A stretch of DNA of 12,878 bases from JBEKIK01 sp049509395. GTDB taxonomy: Bacteria; Planctomycetota; Planctomycetia; Pirellulales; Thermoguttaceae. This document shows, one piece after another, positions 1 to 9,425 of this stretch. Within the stretch, counting starts at the first letter, position 1. Each line of letters begins with the position of its first letter. The position numbers and the translations under genes are program-made. The notes beneath the pieces were generated by a model that saw only the letters and a program-made list of their open reading frames with translations, was not told the DNA's origin and made no database searches. Location: NCBI GenBank assembly GCA_049509395.1, contig JBEKZY010000127.1:1-12878 (forward strand), in the 5' to 3' direction.

Positions 1-1
1 G

Positions 2-619
2 GTGACCACTGAAACCAAGCGTCCAGAAGAATCAAATTCCGAGGAAGCGCAAACCGAACCATCGTCCAAAAGCAAATCAAGATTTGCCTTGTTCAGCGCT
101 AAATCCGTACCGTACTGGCTGGCTTTTTTACTAATCAGCACGCTGGTGATCCACGGCATCGGTTGGGCATATTATAAAGCCGTAAACACTAGCGCCCCGG
201 TTGAGTTAAGCCCGGAAATCGCCTTGGGAAACTACAAATTCACGGCCGATAAAACGGCCGGAGGCACTGTGGCCAGTGCCGAATTTTCCCTCTACATTAC
301 TGTGCTGGAGGGCTTGGATCGGATTGCCAGAACTCGCCTGGATTCCCATAAATTCCGGGTGCAAGAAGAGATCGAGGCGTTGCTCCGTCAGACGCACAGC
401 GGAGATTTCGACGATCCGGCCTTAAACGACCTCAAACGGCAGATTCGCGAGCGAATTAACCAGACTTTGGGAAACCGCGTCGTATCAGACGTGATCATCG
501 CCAATCTGAAAATCACCGCCTCTAACATCAAGGAACCCGCCGCTACCGCCGATACGGCATCTTCACCCCCTTGGCTCGAAAAATCGTCAAGCTATGTCAG
601 CCAACAAGGCGGAAATTAG
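2..619 (+). CDS. FliL-like single-pass membrane protein (5' end may be cut by window edge)
   Basis: The product is 205 residues from a GTG at base 2. Only one base precedes it, so no ribosome site can be judged and the true start may lie outside the window. Residues 1-35 are hydrophilic and Ser/Glu/Lys-rich, 38-59 form one transmembrane helix, and the rest would be periplasmic. Residues 75-173 follow the FliL pattern: a short strand (LGNYKF), a strand pair around 92-102, a long charged helix (115-131), a second helix (139-157), then a final strand near 162-172. FliL proteins sit at the base of the flagellar motor around the stator. No other flagellar gene is in the window, so a flagellar role is inference from fold-like similarity only; planctomycetes also carry FliL-like proteins of unknown role. 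The tail after 177 is low complexity. The next gene is 430 nt away and unrelated. Confidence 0.6.
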   Translation: MTTETKRPEESNSEEAQTEPSSKSKSRFALFSAKSVPYWLAFLLISTLVIHGIGWAYYKAVNTSAPVELSPEIALGNYKFTADKTAGGTVASAEFSLYITVLEGLDRIARTRLDSHKFRVQEEIEALLRQTHSGDFDDPALNDLKRQIRERINQTLGNRVVSDVIIANLKITASNIKEPAATADTASSPPWLEKSSSYVSQQGGN

Positions 620-702
620 CCTTTTTTGCGGAATATATCAATTTCGTAGGCTGGGTAAAAGGCACTGAATTTTCCGCCCGTATTCTCCGGTCAGACAAAC
701 AA

Positions 703-938
703 CCGGCCCGTAAAGTCCAACTACTTTACCCCTTCTATCTCTGCTTTGGACCGGATAATTCGTCAGTGGCGGCATGGATATTTTTTGAAGAGTCCGGTTG
801 TATCTATTTTATGAATTTTAGGGATTGTAGGACCGATGTAAACTTTAAGGAGTCATTCCCGCAATCCGTGTTATCTCTTCACCCAATTATCAACCGTACA
901 AATTTGACCCATCTTGGAAGACCCTAAGGAATCAGATG
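703..938 (+). promoter_or_regulatory. Leader/promoter region of OMP pair A (homologous to 3545-3792)
   Basis: The 430 nt between the FliL-like gene and OMP copy 1 hold no convincing gene. Most of this stretch aligns by eye to the region upstream of OMP copy 3. Shared blocks are CCGGcCCGTAAA at 703, ATGGATA near 774, a TTTTATnAATTnTA block near 807, CCGATGTAA at 832-840 and TAAGGAATCnGATG at 925-938. Conservation outside coding sequence suggests the promoter and 5' leader lie here. I see no clean sigma-70 -35/-10 pair. A perfect 7-bp inverted repeat (GTAAAGT, 710-716, with ACTTTAC, 723-729) could be an operator but is not kept in the pair B leader. Confidence 0.45.
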
Positions 939-1049
939 TCCATCTGTTATTGCCATCAGACAAAAACACTTCGATTCCCCTATTTACTTTGCCGCGATTA
1001 CATAAAGACCCATAATTGGAAAATCATCATCCTACAAGGAGGGAAAGTG

Positions 1050-2156
1050 ATGAATTCTCGTAAAGTATTTGGAACACTCATATGTGCAATTTTAGTATTG
1101 GCGGCATGTTCCGCACTTACTCTGGGCCGGGACGACCCGGCGGCCTATCGCTTGATTACAGGCGATGCGGAAGAATCGCCTCCAACGGATTCCGGGACGC
1201 CGATGGATCAGCCGCAGGGCATCGACTGCTGCAATCCAGGCTGCTGCAATCCAAGCTGTTGTCAGAAGTGTTGTTGTCCGCGATGGACGGCATCGGCCGA
1301 TTTCATCATCTTGGACCGCGTCGGCAGCGTAGACCGAACACTCATTGAGGAAGTGCCGCCCCCAACCTTTGCGGCCCCTAGCACCGAATTGCTCAACGCC
1401 AATGATCTTCACCAAGGATTCCACGGCGGGCCGAGGTTAGACCTGATTCGCCACGGCGATTGTTGCTACGATTTGGAGTTGTTGTATTTTCAGATCGACG
1501 GCTGGAGCAGCACCAAAAGCTTTTCGGGCGATACCGGAACATTGTTTTTTACTGCTCCCGGCCCTCTTGTCTCGACCAATCCACCCGACGAACCAATGCA
1601 GTTTGAATATTCTTCCAAACTATACAATGCTGAGTTTAACGTGCGATGGAATCCTTATTGCCGAGTGACCTTGTTGGCCGGGTTCCGTTGGCTGGAACTG
1701 CGCGAAGATCTTGATGGGGGCAATGTGTACGAAGGAGTCACCCCGCCGATCTTGTATAGCTTCTGGGACACTAATACGAATAACAACCTGTATGGTTTCC
1801 AGATCGGCGCCGATGGACTGATCTTCGATCGCGGCTGCTTCTCGATCGACGGCCTGGTAAAAGCGGGGATTTTCGGAAATCACGCGGAACAATCAACCAT
1901 AGCGGCAGGATTGGGACCGTTCACGGCCTCGACCAACCACACCGCCTTCCTTGGCGAAGTCGGCTTGCAGTGCAAGTATCAAGCCACCTGTCATCTGACT
2001 TTAAGAGCGGGTTATGAAGCGATATGGCTGCAAGGCGTTGCTTTGGCGCCCGGACAAATCGATGAAACCAACATCGTTTCAGGTGATGTCGGCATCAATA
2101 GCAACTCCGGCGTGTTTTATCACGGAGCCACCGCAGGGTTGGAATATAGTTTCTGA
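1050..2156 (+). CDS. Cys-rich outer-membrane beta-barrel protein, copy 1 (pair A)
   Basis: The product is 368 residues. The ATG at 1050 is chosen because AAGGAGGG (1036-1043) lies 6 nt upstream and a classic signal peptide starts there (NSRK, then a hydrophobic stretch 8-23). Cleavage is expected after Gly26, before RDD, at the place where the paralogues have AFG/AFA-NDD. The mature protein has an acidic linker, then a cluster of nine Cys (residues 60-76) with a CCNPG/CCNPS repeat, then a barrel domain from Trp79 (TASADFIILDR). The barrel shows alternating strands and variable loops, and ends in YSF, the aromatic C-terminal residue typical of BAM-inserted proteins. I recognise it as a planctomycete-type barrel possibly related to BBP7 or Lpg1974-type families; I cannot assign it. 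Ligand and pore function are unknown. The frame stays open upstream to an ATG at 936 (see findings). Confidence 0.85.
   Translation: MNSRKVFGTLICAILVLAACSALTLGRDDPAAYRLITGDAEESPPTDSGTPMDQPQGIDCCNPGCCNPSCCQKCCCPRWTASADFIILDRVGSVDRTLIEEVPPPTFAAPSTELLNANDLHQGFHGGPRLDLIRHGDCCYDLELLYFQIDGWSSTKSFSGDTGTLFFTAPGPLVSTNPPDEPMQFEYSSKLYNAEFNVRWNPYCRVTLLAGFRWLELREDLDGGNVYEGVTPPILYSFWDTNTNNNLYGFQIGADGLIFDRGCFSIDGLVKAGIFGNHAEQSTIAAGLGPFTASTNHTAFLGEVGLQCKYQATCHLTLRAGYEAIWLQGVALAPGQIDETNIVSGDVGINSNSGVFYHGATAGLEYSF
1227..1256 (+). repeat. 15-bp tandem repeat coding CCNPG/CCNPS
   Basis: Two 15-nt units (1227-1241 and 1242-1256), each TGC TGC AAT CCA then GGC or AGC, encode CCNPG and CCNPS and run into a third Cys pair. 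Copy 2 keeps the same peptide repeat, while copies 3 and 4 have one Cys-pair unit fewer. The cluster length therefore appears to have changed by gain or loss of this unit. Confidence 0.75.
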
Positions 2157-2205
2157 CAATTGCCGGATTTTTTCGGCCTGACGGAACCGAAAATAATGAA
2201 TCCCA

Positions 2206-2238
2206 GGGGTGGCGCTTGACAATATCAACCGCTACCCC
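2206..2238 (+). terminator. 33-nt hairpin after OMP copy 1 (no U-tract)
   Basis: The arms GGGGTGGCGcTTGA and TCAAcCGCTACCCC flank a 5-nt loop and form a long stem with one C-C mismatch and one G-U pair. The hairpin begins 49 nt after the stop codon. It is followed by ATTGTGTTATG rather than a U-run, so it is more likely a 3'-end stabiliser or partial terminator that lets transcription reach copy 2. Confidence 0.55.
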
Positions 2239-2295
2239 ATTGTGTTATGTAATTCAATATTATTTTTAATCATCATCCTATAAAGAGGGAAAGTG

Positions 2296-3396
2296 ATGAA
2301 TTCTCGCAAAGTTTTTGGAACGGCAATATGTGCAATTCTGCTATTGGCGACATGTTCCGCCATTACTCTGGGCCGGGACGACCCGGCGGCCTATCGAATG
2401 ATAACAGGCGATGCCGAAGAATCGCCTCCAATGGATTCCGGGATGCCGATGGATCAGACGCAGGGCATCGACTGCTGCAATCCAGGCTGTTGTAATCCCA
2501 GTTGTTGTCAGAAGTGTTATTGTCCGCGATGGACGGCATCGGCCGATTGCATCATCCTGGACCGCGTCGGCAGCGCAGACCAAACACTGGTTCAACGAGT
2601 GCCAATCGGCACCACACTGACAACCGGCGCCGAATTGCTCAACGCCAACGATTTTCGCCAAGGCTTTTACAGCGGGCCGAGGTTGGATCTGATTCGCCAC
2701 GGCGATTGTGGATACGATTTGGAGTTGTTGTATTTTCAGATCGACGGTTGGAGCAGCGCCAGACGCGTTTTACCCGATGATGAGATACTGGAGTTCAGCG
2801 CTCCCGGTAACATTACATTTTCGACCTTTGGCGTACCAATGGAATTCGACTATTCTTCCCAGCTATACAATGCCGAATTTAACGTGCGATGGAACCCTTG
2901 TTGCCGAGTGAGCATGCTGGCAGGATTCCGTTGGATCGAATTGCGTGAAAATCTTGACGGGGCTTTCGCACCCGCGACTCTGGATACTTTCTGGAATACC
3001 GACACGAAAAACAATCTGTATGGTTTCCAGATCGGGGCGGATGGAAAAATCTGGGACTGTGGTTGCTTTTCGCTTGACGGGCTGCTAAAAGCCGGGGTTT
3101 TCGGCAACCACGCGGAACAGACATCCTCAGCCGGCACAGTCGATAACCTACAAGGAGTGTTTTCCGCATCAACCACCCACACCGCCTTCCTCGGCGAAGT
3201 CGGCTTGCAGTGCAAGTATCAAGTTACCTGTAACCTGACTTTAAGAGCGGGTTACGAAGCGATATGGCTCCAAGGCGTTGCTTTGGCCCCTGCACAGATC
3301 CAGGAAAGCAATGTTACTACGGGTGAGTTTGGCATCAATTCCAACTCCGGCGTGTTTTATCACGGCGCTACCGCAGGGTTCGAATATAGTTTCTGA
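2296..3396 (+). CDS. Cys-rich outer-membrane beta-barrel protein, copy 2 (pair A)
   Basis: The product is 366 residues from the ATG at 2296 (GTG at 2293 also possible), with a weaker GAGGG site at 2285-2289. It is the closest paralogue of copy 1: the signal peptide, acidic linker and Cys cluster are almost the same, and long stretches of DNA are identical, for example around the LGRDDPAAYR codons and the GEVGLQCKYQ codons. The cluster has eight Cys (60-76) because one Cys became Tyr75, and an extra Cys85 lies at the barrel start. Differences concentrate in short segments between conserved strands (about 94-112, 154-175, 226-236 and 276-290), as expected of exposed loops. It ends in YSF. Only 139 nt separate it from copy 1, so co-transcription is likely; transcription probably stops at the terminator just downstream. 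Confidence 0.85.
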   Translation: MNSRKVFGTAICAILLLATCSAITLGRDDPAAYRMITGDAEESPPMDSGMPMDQTQGIDCCNPGCCNPSCCQKCYCPRWTASADCIILDRVGSADQTLVQRVPIGTTLTTGAELLNANDFRQGFYSGPRLDLIRHGDCGYDLELLYFQIDGWSSARRVLPDDEILEFSAPGNITFSTFGVPMEFDYSSQLYNAEFNVRWNPCCRVSMLAGFRWIELRENLDGAFAPATLDTFWNTDTKNNLYGFQIGADGKIWDCGCFSLDGLLKAGVFGNHAEQTSSAGTVDNLQGVFSASTTHTAFLGEVGLQCKYQVTCNLTLRAGYEAIWLQGVALAPAQIQESNVTTGEFGINSNSGVFYHGATAGFEYSF

Positions 3397-3445
3397 CACT
3401 TGTCCAACTATTTCGACCCGCCGGATCCGAAAATAATGGATTCCA

Positions 3446-3488
3446 GGGGTGGCGCTTGAAATGATCAACCGCCACCCCAAATTTTTTT
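3446..3488 (+). terminator. Rho-independent terminator after OMP copy 2
   Basis: The arms GGGGTGGCGcTTGA (3446-3459) and TCAAcCGCCACCCC (3465-3478) enclose the loop AATGA. The stem has 13 of 14 paired positions with only a C-C mismatch. A run of seven T follows at 3482-3488. It is the same element as after copies 1 and 3, again 49 nt past the stop, but here it has the U-tract needed to terminate. It marks the end of the pair A transcription unit. Confidence 0.8.
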
Positions 3489-3544
3489 CCCCGGCATATC
3501 GCACGTATTTTGAGTTTGGTAATCTGTATCGCTCGGAACCGAAT

Positions 3545-3792
3545 CCGGGCCCGTAAACTCAAGCCATATTATCCAATCTGTTGTCAAGCCCGGCGAAATT
3601 ATCCGGATGGACTTGTCATGACGTTATTATGGATAATTACAGTTTTACCTTTTTTATCAATTCTAATGATTATCAGGCCGATGTAAGTTCAAAGAAACAG
3701 ATCCGCCGAACATGCCGCTGCCCCTCCCTACCTAAAACGTATATACCCTCCCTTTTTTGTCCGTCTCGCATAAAACAATAAGGAATCGGATG
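3545..3792 (+). promoter_or_regulatory. Leader/promoter region of OMP pair B (homologous to 703-938)
   Basis: This lies in the 505-nt gap between the terminator of copy 2 and copy 3. Ordered blocks match the pair A leader: CCGGGCCCGTAAA (3545), CCGGATGGA (3602), ATGGATAAT near 3629, TTTTATCAATTCTA near 3654, CCGATGTAA (3678-3686) and TAAGGAATCGGATG (3779-3792). Position after a terminator and before a new pair argues that a promoter lies here, but no consensus hexamer pair stands out. Confidence 0.45.
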
Positions 3793-3897
3793 ATTTCGCG
3801 ATTTCCCAGCCGGGGCGGTAGAGTTTGCTTCCCTATAGCCACCATGCGACAGGATAAAACGAAACAGACTTTTTCAAATCGTCTTTCAAGGAGGTAA
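3790..3897 (+). CDS. Possible 35-residue leader peptide upstream of OMP copy 3
   Basis: A short reading frame starts at an ATG preceded by AAGGA at 5-nt spacing. It encodes a basic peptide (MISRFPSRGGRVCF onward) and stops with TAA at 3895-3897, overlapping the GGAGG ribosome site of copy 3 and ending 4 nt before its ATG. That geometry would allow translational coupling. The ribosome site and ATG are conserved upstream of copy 1 (925-938), but the encoded residues are not, so the peptide sequence itself may not matter. It could equally be a chance frame. Confidence 0.25.
   Translation: MISRFPSRGGRVCFPIATMRQDKTKQTFSNRLSRR
3844..3894 (+). repeat. Conserved 5' leader segment of pair B, unit 1
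   Basis: This segment ends in the ribosome site of copy 3 and matches 4996-5047 upstream of copy 4 with a few substitutions and one 1-nt indel. Shared parts include GGATAAAAC, AAACAG, CTTTTT and ATCGTCTTTCAAGGAGG. The duplication that made copies 3 and 4 therefore included the translation leader. Confidence 0.7.
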
Positions 3898-3901
3898 CAC
3901 A

Positions 3902-4900
3902 ATGATGTCTTACAAAGCTCTCGGGGCAATTCCATGCGTGTTCTTGGTATTTGCGATAAGTTTTGCCACTGCTTTTGGCAATGACGACTCCGCGGCATTT
4001 CGCTTATTTTCGAGCGATAAGGATAATAGCGAGCCGATTCCCACTGGGCCTGCCGTTCCTCAGTCGGAGAGCGCGGATTTTAGTCCGGAATATTCAGGCT
4101 GCGGCGATCTGGACTGCTGTCAATCGTGTTGTTGTCCGCGCTGGGCGGCCACGGCCGACGTCATGGTCATGGAAAGGGCTGGAAACACAAATGACTTCGG
4201 AAATTTTGGCAGGGAAATCGAAGTCGGGCCGCGGATCAGCTTGATTCGACAAACCCCCTGCTGCGACTTCGAGATCTTGTATTTTAGCGTCGACGGCACA
4301 TCCCGTACTGTAGTTACGGCGCCTCTCCCTGCGGATGCCGGAAATCCCGGCGTTGGCCAGCCCGTTGGTCCAGGTCAACCATTAGCTTCATTCGGTTGGA
4401 GTTCAAGGCTTTATAATGTAGAATTAAACGCGCGATGGAATCCGTCAAGCCAATTAACCGTGCTGGGTGGATTCCGCTGGGCCCAATACCGGGACGAGTT
4501 CGGGCCATATCTTGATCATATTGATGCCAATAATAATCTTTACGGGTTTCAGGTCGGGGCCGACACGTGTCTTTGGCAGCGCGGCTGCTTTTCAATCGAA
4601 GGACTGTGCAAGGTCGGCATTTACGGCAATCATGCCAAGCAAATTACAACAGAACCTTTAGGACCCTTCGTAGAACTGGGAACTTCTGCCGTTACCGGCA
4701 GCCACACCGACTTTATAGGCGAACTGGGCTTGCAGGCCCGCTACCAGCTCACCAGGCGCTTTGCTTTTAGGGCCGGATACGAATTGCTATGGCTCGACGG
4801 TCTTGCCATTGCTACCGCACAAAACGTTGATACCAGCATCAATACAAGCTCCACCGTGCTTTATCAAGGGGCCACGGCAGGGTTTGAATTTAGTTTCTGA
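3902..4900 (+). CDS. Cys-rich outer-membrane beta-barrel protein, copy 3 (pair B)
   Basis: The product is 332 residues from the ATG at 3902 (a second ATG follows at 3905), with AAGGAGG at 3888-3894. The signal peptide (about residues 1-26, ending ATAFG before NDD) has no lipobox. The mature protein has an acidic linker, six Cys at 67-78 (CG, then DCCQSCCCPRW) and the barrel domain (TADVMVMER onward). It is the shortest copy: the stretch between the first barrel strand and the VGPRISLIR strand is about 15 residues shorter than in the others and lacks the LxxNDF motif. One central loop is instead Pro/Gly-rich (near 140-160). Conserved landmarks are SRLYNVELNARWNP, NNNLYGFQVGAD, GIYGNHA, HTDFIGELGLQ and the C-terminal EFSF. 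Role and localisation are inferred as for copy 1. Confidence 0.85.
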   Translation: MMSYKALGAIPCVFLVFAISFATAFGNDDSAAFRLFSSDKDNSEPIPTGPAVPQSESADFSPEYSGCGDLDCCQSCCCPRWAATADVMVMERAGNTNDFGNFGREIEVGPRISLIRQTPCCDFEILYFSVDGTSRTVVTAPLPADAGNPGVGQPVGPGQPLASFGWSSRLYNVELNARWNPSSQLTVLGGFRWAQYRDEFGPYLDHIDANNNLYGFQVGADTCLWQRGCFSIEGLCKVGIYGNHAKQITTEPLGPFVELGTSAVTGSHTDFIGELGLQARYQLTRRFAFRAGYELLWLDGLAIATAQNVDTSINTSSTVLYQGATAGFEFSF

Positions 4901-4949
4901 CACTTGCCGGATCTCTTCGATCCGCCGCTTCAGACAATTATGAATCCCA

Positions 4950-4982
4950 GGGGTGGCGCTTGAAATAATCAACCGCCACTCC
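4950..4982 (+). terminator. 33-nt hairpin after OMP copy 3 (no U-tract)
   Basis: This is the third instance of the GGGGTGGCG/CGCCACTCC hairpin, with a G-U pair replacing one G-C. It starts 49 nt after the stop codon. The downstream sequence ATTAATAGCGG has no U-run, so read-through into copy 4 is expected. It may act as an mRNA 3'-end stabiliser. Confidence 0.5.
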
Positions 4983-4995
4983 ATTAATAGCGGCC

Positions 4996-5047
4996 ATGCG
5001 AGCGGATAAAACAAAACAGGCTTTTTACATATCGTCTTTCAAGGAGG
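4996..5047 (+). repeat. Conserved 5' leader segment of pair B, unit 2
   Basis: This matches 3844-3894 and ends in the AAGGAGG site of copy 4. The copy-3-type short frame is disrupted here by the 1-nt indel and would overlap the gene out of frame. The DNA or RNA sequence, rather than a peptide, is therefore what is shared. Confidence 0.7.
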
Positions 5048-5057
5048 GAACGCAAAG

Positions 5058-6092
5058 ATGTCTTTCAAAGCTCTTGCTGTAATACCATGCTTGTTTTTAG
5101 TATTGGCGGTAAGTTCCGCCATTGCATTTGCCAATGACGACTCCGCTGCATTACGCTTGTTTTCAAGCGATGCGGAAAACAACGAGCCAATTCCCCCCGG
5201 GACTGCCGTCCTTCAGCCGGAGAACGTGGAATCCGGTCCGGAATATTCGGGCTGCTGCGATCTGGGCTGCTGTCAATCGTGTTGTTGTCCGCAGTGGACG
5301 GCCACGGCCGACGCCATGATTCTGGACCGTATCGGCAACAAGTCTCAAACGATCCTCGGACCCCGGGAGGGTGAAACCGCTGACAGACTTGACAGCAACG
5401 ACTTTGCCTTTGGATTCGCAGCCGGACCGCGGCTCAGCCTGATTCGGCAAACCCAGTGCTACGACTACGAGGTGTTGTATTTTGGGATCGACGGCTGGTC
5501 CGATATTCGATTCATACCCCAATCTCTGAATCCTGCTTCACCCTTGCTGTTCGATTGGAGTTCCAGGCTTTATAACGTCGAGTTGAACATGCGATGGAAT
5601 CCTAGTTGCCGACTGACTATGCTGGCTGGATTTCGCTGGGCCAATCTGCGGGAAGATTTCATCGCAGAACGTGTATTAGATGATTCCCTGTTCCTGCCCG
5701 TCGGGAATGTTAGGACCAATAATAATCTTTATGGTTTCCAGGTCGGCGCCGATGCAAGGCTTTGGCAGTGCGGCTGCTTCTCGATCAACGGGCTGGGCAA
5801 GGCCGGCATTTACGGCAACCACGCGGAACAATCATCGTTTGAGCCGGAAGGGCCGTCTGAAGAGCCGGAGTCGTTCTCCGCCTCCACCAACCACACCGCC
5901 TTTATAGGCAAACTCGGCTTGCAGGCCCGCTACCAAGTTACCCAACGCCTCGCGCTGAGGGCCGGATATGAACTGCTATTGCTCGACGGCGTTGCGATTG
6001 CTCCCGTACAAATCGGTAATCCTATCGGCATAGACAGCAATGCCACTGTATTTTATCACGGAGCCACCGCCGGCCTGGAATTATCATTCTAG
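5058..6092 (+). CDS. Cys-rich outer-membrane beta-barrel protein, copy 4 (pair B)
   Basis: The product is 344 residues from the ATG at 5058, with AAGGAGGG (5041-5048) 9 nt upstream. The signal peptide has a good AFA cleavage site after residue 25, before NDD. An acidic linker leads to seven Cys at 66-77 (GCCDLGCCQSCCCPQW) and the barrel domain from Trp80. It has the DSNDFAFGFAAGPRLSLIR segment that copy 3 lacks. Other conserved strands are SRLYNVELNMRWNP, NNNLYGFQVGADARLW, KAGIYGNHAEQ and HTAFIGKLGLQARYQ, and it ends in LSF. One loop is unusually acidic and Pro-rich (about residues 257-272). The N-terminus and leader are closest to copy 3. A different hairpin follows, so it probably ends the pair B transcript. 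Confidence 0.85.
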   Translation: MSFKALAVIPCLFLVLAVSSAIAFANDDSAALRLFSSDAENNEPIPPGTAVLQPENVESGPEYSGCCDLGCCQSCCCPQWTATADAMILDRIGNKSQTILGPREGETADRLDSNDFAFGFAAGPRLSLIRQTQCYDYEVLYFGIDGWSDIRFIPQSLNPASPLLFDWSSRLYNVELNMRWNPSCRLTMLAGFRWANLREDFIAERVLDDSLFLPVGNVRTNNNLYGFQVGADARLWQCGCFSINGLGKAGIYGNHAEQSSFEPEGPSEEPESFSASTNHTAFIGKLGLQARYQVTQRLALRAGYELLLLDGVAIAPVQIGNPIGIDSNATVFYHGATAGLELSF

Positions 6093-6149
6093 CAATAGCC
6101 GGGCAATGTCCTGCTATTGGCTCTCAGATTGCCGATGTTGCAGAAGTTG

Positions 6150-6180
6150 GGGCGGCAGATGTACATGCCGCCCTTGATTT
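6150..6180 (+). terminator. Probable terminator after OMP copy 4
   Basis: A perfect 8-bp stem, GGGCGGCA (6150-6157) with TGCCGCCC (6166-6173), encloses an 8-nt loop and is followed by TTGATTT. It lies 58 nt after the stop of copy 4 in a convergent intergenic region. The U-tract is interrupted, so efficiency is uncertain. A smaller imperfect hairpin (AGCAATAGC with GCTATTGGCT) lies right at the stop codon, near 6091-6122. Confidence 0.5.
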
Positions 6181-6303
6181 GCCGACCGGGACGCGACTAC
6201 AACTCACGTCACAACCCGGCATCTGCCCTCTGAACCCCATAAATAATTCCGATGTTAAGTGCTTATCCTCGAACCTGGTGCGCTGGCATCTTGCCCGCTC
6301 GAT

Positions 6304-6320
6304 GCGGCCGGGACGGCCGC
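6304..6320 (-). terminator. Possible terminator hairpin of the histidine kinase gene
   Basis: A perfect 7-bp GC-only stem (GCGGCCG with CGGCCGC, 3-nt loop) lies 27 nt downstream of the kinase stop codon on the - strand. No U-run follows in that direction, so intrinsic termination is doubtful. Confidence 0.3.
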
Positions 6321-6346
6321 GCTTCAAATGTGTTTAAGGATAAACC

Positions 6347-8740
<2,394 letters not shown>

Positions 8741-9425
8741 GATCCAACTCCGATTATTCGCGCCCTCTGGATGCTGCGTAACTGCTCATCCAGCGCTCCA
8801 AATGGCGATGTATCTTCATAATCCATACAAATTTAGCTCAAAATATCTGTTACTTGGTATATATTGTAGTTTTTCGGATTTCAGCATTAGGCAAACAACA
8901 GGGATCAAGTTTAAGTAATCCCTTATGCAGCTTAGAGATATGGATTAATTGCCGGCTCGTCGTAACAACCTGGGGGGTAGCAGGCACAGCAGCGTTAACG
9001 AACAACTAATCCGATTGAAGGCTCTTTTGCCTACTATCCTAAACCGGCCAATAGACTGCCCGTTTCACCGCTAAATCCCCAATCTCCTAAGTGGATCGAC
9101 ATAAGAAAGTACACGGCTCACTCCGTGTGCCGGTCCCGCGCCTGGAATGTGCGGGCTGCAATGAACATCCATTTTTGCAGGCATACCGATAGATTATTTT
9201 CAATGTGAATACTGACAAGCGGCTATATTGTACTTAAAGATAAATAGTCGGCTGGACAGGGCCGGCATTTGTCTTTATGGCGTCTTAGATTGCAAATGAA
9301 CCGTTCCACGGCCAAACGACTAGCAAACTCGGCTGGAACAGTCGTGTTTGCGGCTGAATAAGGATCATTTGCTACAGCGTAATCAATAAGTCTTCAGCCA
9401 TCGACTTTTGCCTTAGAGGCGCGGG
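8741..9425. other. 685-nt region without a recognisable gene
   Basis: No reading frame here has a credible start, ribosome site and composition. The part next to 8740 must carry the kinase promoter on the - strand; the AT-rich TATATA stretch near 8859-8864 could contribute, but no clear -35 pairs with it. A 6-bp hairpin (ACACGG, 9111-9116, with CCGTGT, 9123-9128) has no terminator tail. The most structured part is the nested inverted repeat at 9292-9372, listed separately. No tRNA-like cloverleaf or transposase remnant is visible. Confidence 0.5.
9292..9372. repeat. Nested inverted repeat / possible structured RNA
   Basis: The outer arms are GCAAATGA (9292-9299) and TCATTTGC (9365-9372), a perfect 8-bp pair. 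Inside lies a 29-nt hairpin (9323-9351): 13 stem positions with one T-T mismatch and one G-U pair around a GAA loop. It lies 54 nt downstream of the EF-like gene. It may be a 3'-end structure of that transcript, but no U-run follows the inner hairpin on either strand. Confidence 0.4.

Noticed and set aside
571..927. 118-residue reading frame between the FliL-like gene and OMP copy 1
   Set aside because: It overlaps the end of the preceding gene, has no ribosome site and no family look, and covers the leader that is homologous to 3545-3792, where no matching frame exists.
1050..1112. Lipobox (LAAC, Cys20) suggesting OMP copy 1 is a lipoprotein
   Set aside because: Copy 2 has LATC, and copies 3 and 4 have no Cys at this place. 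All four keep a signal peptidase I-like site just before (R/N)DD. The Cys is most likely incidental.
6124..6327. 67-residue - strand frame after the kinase
   Set aside because: It spans two hairpins in a convergent gap, has no ribosome site and resembles no protein.
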